Shown one piece after another: positions 59,779 through 64,000 of a stretch of 64,000 bases of DNA. The DNA is from Rhytidiadelphus loreus (taxonomy: Eukaryota; Streptophyta; Bryopsida; Hypnales; Hylocomiaceae). Below the pieces are notes generated by a model. It searched no databases. It was not told the origin of the DNA and saw nothing but the letters and a program-made list of their open reading frames with translations. Location: the NCBI GenBank assembly GCA_947034895.1, contig OX344763.1, positions 83,967,093 through 84,031,092 on the forward strand. Direction: 5' to 3'. A program made the position numbers and the translations under genes. Every line of letters starts with the position of its first letter. The stretch's first letter is position 1.

Positions 59779-61540
59779 TAGGATAGTCTAGAGCAAGACT
59801 TTAGTGCTACAAGCAATGAGCTTGGTGGCCAATTATGTGTTGCTTACTTTGTAATATTTTCCTATAATATATGAAGGAATTTTATGCTACGCGCATTGTC
59901 TTTAGAAAAACAATTACTCAATGGGCTATTTGTCAAATTATATATATTGAATATGGTCTTTTACACATTGTTATGCAAAGTGTAACAACTTTTGAATTCA
60001 AATGTTCTTGGTCCTTTTTGATTCCGTAGTATATAATGGACGCAAGGAAAATAAGAAAATGAAAATAAATTAGTTGGTAATTGATGTTGAAGACTTGTAT
60101 CATTTCTCGAGTAAAACATGCTAGTATGCAATTGAAATGAGTTTTACTTCCATGGTCATTGAATTCGAATAGTTGTGCTTTCAATCCCCCTCCAAATGTA
60201 AGTCATACATCATTTACATTCTCTTATTATTTTCTCTATTCCCAAAAAATAAAAGCATTTTTTTTTCTTTTCCTATTTATTCTAATTCAAATATAGGAAA
60301 CATAAATTTTATACTTTTTTATACTTTTCCTTTTTATTCGTATTTTACCTATTTCAAAATAGATGAGAGATGTTTTTATTTATTTATTTAACCTTTTTCG
60401 CTCTCTTCCTATTTTTTCTATTTGGAAAAAAGGAAGTTCATTGACTTCTTGCCACCATTTTGTTTTTTTGGACAATGAAACAAGAGTTGATATTGCAAAG
60501 AAGATATGTAGCCCCATAATCTTTATCATTTATTAAACATGCAATTCGAGAAAACTTGAATGAATTCAATAATAAATGTAAATCTGGTTTTACCATATAT
60601 ATTATTTCTAGTAGCATAATGTTTCCCTACCATATTCTTTTTTTTGGTATATGTCATCCAAATTGATAAAAACACACATTCTTTCATAGATGGTTGGAGT
60701 ATGATATAAGTCCAACAATGACTTTCATTTATAGATTTGTGTCCGTACAAGAAATTTTACTATTAGGCATGTAATTTACCAAAATTAGTGTCTGTAACAT
60801 AGTATGTAATTTGAGTCTACATCCAAAAATACATAATGAACATCTCATGTCAAAACAATTACAAGGACATTATTGTTACAATTGCAATGGTTAATAATCA
60901 TAACATTGGTTATTAACAATTGAATTAGTTATTAACAATAAAATTAGTCATTAACAATGAAATTAGTCATTTACAATAAAATTAATAATTAACAATGAAA
61001 TTAATTAATAACAATAAAGTTGGTTAACAACAACTTCTTTTAAAACAATTGCAAAGATTTAACTTCTGTTCAGATAATCAATAAGGAATCCATTTGTACC
61101 ACAACCCACCTCAACCCTAATGGCTCCCCAAATATACTATAAAGTATAAACTAGTATTCCATAAATTTTGCAACACAAATGGGATTGAGCTCACAATCCG
61201 TTTTTTTCCCTTGGCAATTTGGTGCTCAAAAGCAACAAAAAATTTAGGCCAGCTACAAGCTATAGGAATTTTTTAGGAAAATTTTGGATGAAATTGCCAG
61301 AAAAACTTCAAGTTCTAGAAAAATCTTCGATGAAATCGCCACAATGTAAATGAAAATAGAATTATAGATACGTAGTATCACATTTTCTATCCAGTACATG
61401 GATGAATGTTGAAGCTTAGAGCACCCCCCTAACATTTAATATCGCCACTTTTCCAACGCAAGGAAAAATGGAAAAAAAAATATCACAATCTATAAACATG
61501 TACTAAGAAAGAAAAGAAAAGTCCATGCACTAATAGACGG
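59779..61540. other. AT-rich spacer
   Basis: No supported gene. Contains a simple tandem run of ~20-bp AACAATGAAATTAGTCATT-type units at 60895-61025. The sequence is very AT-rich between the kinase-like gene and the next GC-rich array. Confidence 0.5.
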
Positions 61541-61860
61541 ACCCGCGGTCGTTTGGGACCCGAGGTCGCCTTGGACCCACGGTTGCCTTCGCAAAGTGGA
61601 CCGGAAGTCGTCCTGGACTCGCAGTCATCCTAGACCCACGGGCGCCCAGGACCCACGGGCGCCCACTCGCTCGGGCTCCTTAGACCCGCGGTCACGTTGG
61701 AGCACCTGTCCAGACCCGCACTCGCCCCACTTTAGGACCCGTGGTCGCCCTTGTGCACTTCCACTAACCCGCACTCGCCCCACTTCTAGACCCGCACGCG
61801 CCCCAGGGGCGACCTCGGGTACATCAACGTTCTCCTCCACCCGTAGTTGCCACTTTCATT
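61540..61860. repeat. GC-rich motif array upstream of the coiled-coil gene
   Basis: C-rich units (GACCCGCGGTCGTTTGG, GACCCACGGGCGCC, GACCCGCACTCGCCCCACTT twice or more) from 61540, one G-rich unit GGGGCGACCTCGGGT (61804-61820) and a final ACCCGTAGTTGCC. Same family as the other five arrays. Confidence 0.75.
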
Positions 61861-61965
61861 TTCCCTGGCATTCTGCGCATTGCCTTTCGCTTGCTGACGT
61901 GGCTGAATGCGTGCACAAAAGCTAGGGGTTTGAGTTGTGAGGGGGATTTTTGTCCCTTTGCACGG
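61857..61965 (+). promoter_or_regulatory. Shared promoter-proximal module, coiled-coil gene
   Basis: Matches 58042-58140: CTGCGCATTGCCTTTCGC, GACGTGGCTGAATGCGTGC, GGGGTTTGAGTTGTGAGGGGG and ATTTTTGTCCCTTTGC. It ends ~170 bp before the ATG at 62136. Confidence 0.6.
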
Positions 61966-62135
61966 CTCATTTTATTCGCACTTGGATGACATAGGGTGTT
62001 TTCCAAGAACATTGTATTTTTGTAAATGTTAAATGTGGTAGGATTACATTTAGCATTTCTTACACCTACGGTTTAGGCTTGCAACCCTAAACCGCATAGT
62101 ACTTAGTTGGCTATTTTTGAGACGAAGTGATCGTT

Positions 62136-63626
62136 ATGGAGGGCGAGGACTCTCAACCACCACATGTTATGTCAAGATACCGACTTCGGCTCATCAAAAA
62201 GGTGGTTCATGACAAGGATCGTAAAAGGAGCGGCAAACCTCGCAAGAAGCGGGTACCCATCTTGTTGCATCCAAAGATGAAGGCTTTTTTGGGATGGGAA
62301 GCAAAACCAGAGCCTTGGACATATGAAACTGTAAACAAATATGTGGATTGGTGCCACATCAACAAGTTGTTCCCGTTTTGGCGACACCCTTTGCACGTGA
62401 AGTCTAATAAGGCAAATTTGGCTTACTGCAAGAGTGTTGTCTTCCAGCGAAGGTGTTTGGAGTTATGGCAACAACTCTATTTGGAGTCCTGGCCTTATCG
62501 AAATGACAACTTCTCTTTCTATCTTGTGCAAATGGTGTACGTTGAAGTTCAATTGAAGAAAAAGGTAGATTGGACAACCTTGAAGGAGCTTCCTATCGGT
62601 GACCGCCCGAACACACCGATAGTGCTGGATGAAGAAGGACTTCTTCAAGCAAATCAGAAGCTTTTAGAGGCGAAGCCTAGCAAGTTGGCTATTGGTGATG
62701 ACCAAGTTCAATGGTCTTCAACTTCTAGCTCAGTTGAGCACACTCATGAATATGATGGATATTCTTTTGAGAGTGACGATGAAGACATTGGCAAAGAAAA
62801 ACAAGAGGCGGCCAAGGATGTTCAAGTTGACAAGAAGGGAAAGAGGAAGCTTGAGGAGCCGCAATCATTGTCCAAGATTAGAAAAGAAGGCTTAGATGTT
62901 CATGTACCGATGAATGTAGACCGTTCTGGTGCAGATAGTGGGTCTAGAGGAAGCAGTGACAATGATTCGGAAGACAATTTGGAGATGTTGGGCACTAAGA
63001 TCAAAAGTGCACGAGCAGCTTTGATTTCAATAGTAGCGGATCTTCTGAATTTGAAAGAGAAAGTACAACATCTTCCAGTGAATCTAACTGTTGTGGATAG
63101 GTTGAAGAAGGAGTTAGAGGCGACTGAAAACGCCATTGCTGAAAATGAGAAGATTTACTCTAAATTAAACAAAAGTAGAGTAAATTATTTCAAGAAGATC
63201 AAAGAGGGGCGTGCACACATTTCCGATGATTTAGTGGTGCTTCAAAATAAACTTGATCTTTTGCAATGTGAGAAATGGTCCCATCAAAGCAAAATGAGAA
63301 GCTTGAATCTTCAAATACGTGAGCTAGAGATGGAATATTATGATGATGCCTTAAAAGAAGCCAAAAAAAAGGGCATCTTGGCTTTAGCTCCGGATTATGG
63401 TAGTAATACAGAAGAAAGAGCAAAGCTTTTTTATTTGGTGAAGCTACTGGAGAAGAAACAAGAGTTATTGCACGAGGGCATATTGGACTTGGAGTGCCAC
63501 ATCCGTTTTTTTAAGGAATGGCGCAAGTGGAATGTGAAAGCCATAGGTGCCACCCGTGCCGAACTTCAAAGAATGGGACCGGAGCCCAAAGAAAGTGACT
63601 TTATGAATAGTGGAAAAAGTGCTTAG
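62136..63626 (+). CDS. Intact coiled-coil protein of unknown family (496 aa)
   Basis: The only long undisturbed reading frame in the window: ATG at 62136, TAG at 63624. The N-terminus is basic (SRYRLRLIKKV, RKRSGKPRKKR, ~10-45; a likely nuclear-localisation signal), followed by a ~130-residue compact region rich in Trp, Tyr and Lys (e.g. ETVNKYVDWCHINKLFPFWRH) that could be a DNA-binding or protein-binding domain. An acidic, Ser-rich linker (~200-290) and a long helical coiled coil (~290-470, heptad-like Leu/Lys/Glu) end in PEPKESDF. No family is recognised. It sits behind the same GC-rich array and module as the kinase-like gene. Lack of stops, unlike all its neighbours, suggests recent origin or selection. 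It could be an accessory or capture protein of the hAT element; that is inference. Confidence 0.8.
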   Translation: MEGEDSQPPHVMSRYRLRLIKKVVHDKDRKRSGKPRKKRVPILLHPKMKAFLGWEAKPEPWTYETVNKYVDWCHINKLFPFWRHPLHVKSNKANLAYCKSVVFQRRCLELWQQLYLESWPYRNDNFSFYLVQMVYVEVQLKKKVDWTTLKELPIGDRPNTPIVLDEEGLLQANQKLLEAKPSKLAIGDDQVQWSSTSSSVEHTHEYDGYSFESDDEDIGKEKQEAAKDVQVDKKGKRKLEEPQSLSKIRKEGLDVHVPMNVDRSGADSGSRGSSDNDSEDNLEMLGTKIKSARAALISIVADLLNLKEKVQHLPVNLTVVDRLKKELEATENAIAENEKIYSKLNKSRVNYFKKIKEGRAHISDDLVVLQNKLDLLQCEKWSHQSKMRSLNLQIRELEMEYYDDALKEAKKKGILALAPDYGSNTEERAKLFYLVKLLEKKQELLHEGILDLECHIRFFKEWRKWNVKAIGATRAELQRMGPEPKESDFMNSGKSA

Positions 63627-64000
63627 TGGTTGGATCTAGTGTGGTGGAAACAAAACATTTTGGCCTTCCAATTTTTGATTTTCTAAAGGTTTTGTGGAAT
63701 AAAAAAATTCACACCTTTGTCTTTGAAATGTACATATGTTTTTATTATATTTTGAATACGAGGGCTATGAATTTGGTGTCTTTGTAAGAATGGATGTCAG
63801 AGATGGTACCTACGGGCTGAAAATTTGGACTGAATTTTTGAAACTTTATTTGAAGATAGAAAAAATGATTACCTTTGTGGTAATATAACTTTTTTTCCAA
63901 TCGGTGCCCGGGAACAAAAGTTATGCCTTTATAGTCCAAACTCCAAAGCAGGGGAGAACGGGCAGCAAAAAAATGTGACAAGCATTTGAATTTATTTTTC
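63627..64000. other. 3' flank of the coiled-coil gene
   Basis: AT-rich non-coding sequence; TTTTATTATATTTTG-type stretches near 63735 may include the polyadenylation region. No hAT terminus is seen. Confidence 0.4.

Larger units (their letters stand above)
51495..64000 (-). mobile_element. hAT element copy 2, right end and interior, possibly with cargo genes
   Basis: The terminus at 51495 (CAGAATTGTCTTGTCTGACA) matches that of copy 1 at 4756, and it interrupts a known LTR sequence, so the boundary is exact. Inwards come the G-rich array (51680-52110), the transposase relic (52610-55108), a four-exon gene, arrays, a kinase-like gene and a coiled-coil gene. No second terminus and no resumption of the LTR were seen before 64000, so the element may exceed 12.5 kb. 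Alternatively the far LTR part was deleted and the element ends earlier. The left boundary is certain; the rest is a hypothesis. Confidence 0.5.

Overview
The window looks like a repeat-rich stretch of nuclear DNA from a streptophyte plant with a large genome. The evidence is a relic of a plant SUVR-type histone H3K9 methyltransferase, a CACTA element with plant-type CACTACAAC ends, a DUF659/hATC hAT family, a decayed Ty3/Gypsy pol, interstitial TTTAGGG-like telomere motifs and short GT-AG introns. I cannot name the genus. No tRNA, rRNA, CRISPR or prokaryotic operon was seen. Only one long coding region (62136-63626) is free of breaks. Nearly everything else is a transposon, a repeat or a decayed gene.

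Layout. 1-4756 is the 3' part of a hAT element: promoter, full-length but stop-interrupted transposase gene, C-rich terminal array and terminal inverted repeat. 5906-9907 is a second DNA-transposon-like unit: an array of GACCGCGCGGTC palindromes followed by a three-exon DUF7869-type gene. 12-20 kb holds two copies of an array-bearing repeat flanking a ~5.4 kb inverted pair of ~2.2 kb LTRs, one of which carries a MITE. 21.3-27.8 kb holds, on the minus strand, a gag-like ORF full of in-frame stops and a decayed Ty3/Gypsy pol. 27.8-31.8 kb is AT-rich minisatellite. 31.8-34.6 kb is the SUVR relic, split by a 2-kb CACTA element with a perfect 3-bp target duplication. 38.1-49.4 kb is a minus-strand domain with an FCP1/NIF-like phosphatase relic and a multi-exon gene of unknown family. 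One of that gene's introns contains a 3.75-kb retroelement (gag-like ORF only) with a 5-bp target duplication. 49437-51494 is a third copy of the 2.2-kb LTR, cut at 51494/51495 by a second hAT element.

The second hAT element starts at 51495 in reverse orientation, and I could not find its other end before 64000. It would therefore be at least 12.5 kb and would contain the transposase relic, a four-exon gene, a divergent protein-kinase-like gene and the intact coiled-coil gene. The same 14-bp GC-rich motif (GGGCGACCGCGGGT and variants) is arrayed upstream of each gene or gene block and inside the terminal ends. This is the best candidate here for an undescribed system: a large cargo-carrying hAT whose genes share one cis-element.

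A second theme is the mode of decay. The hAT copies, the DUF7869 gene, the kinase-like gene and the older gag-like gene carry many in-frame stop codons but no frameshift, and most stops are TAG. Where paralogues or family motifs allow comparison, the stops mostly replace Trp, Gln or Arg codons. This suggests C-to-T decay of methylated DNA rather than ordinary indel decay. All homology calls are from reading motifs; no database search was possible.
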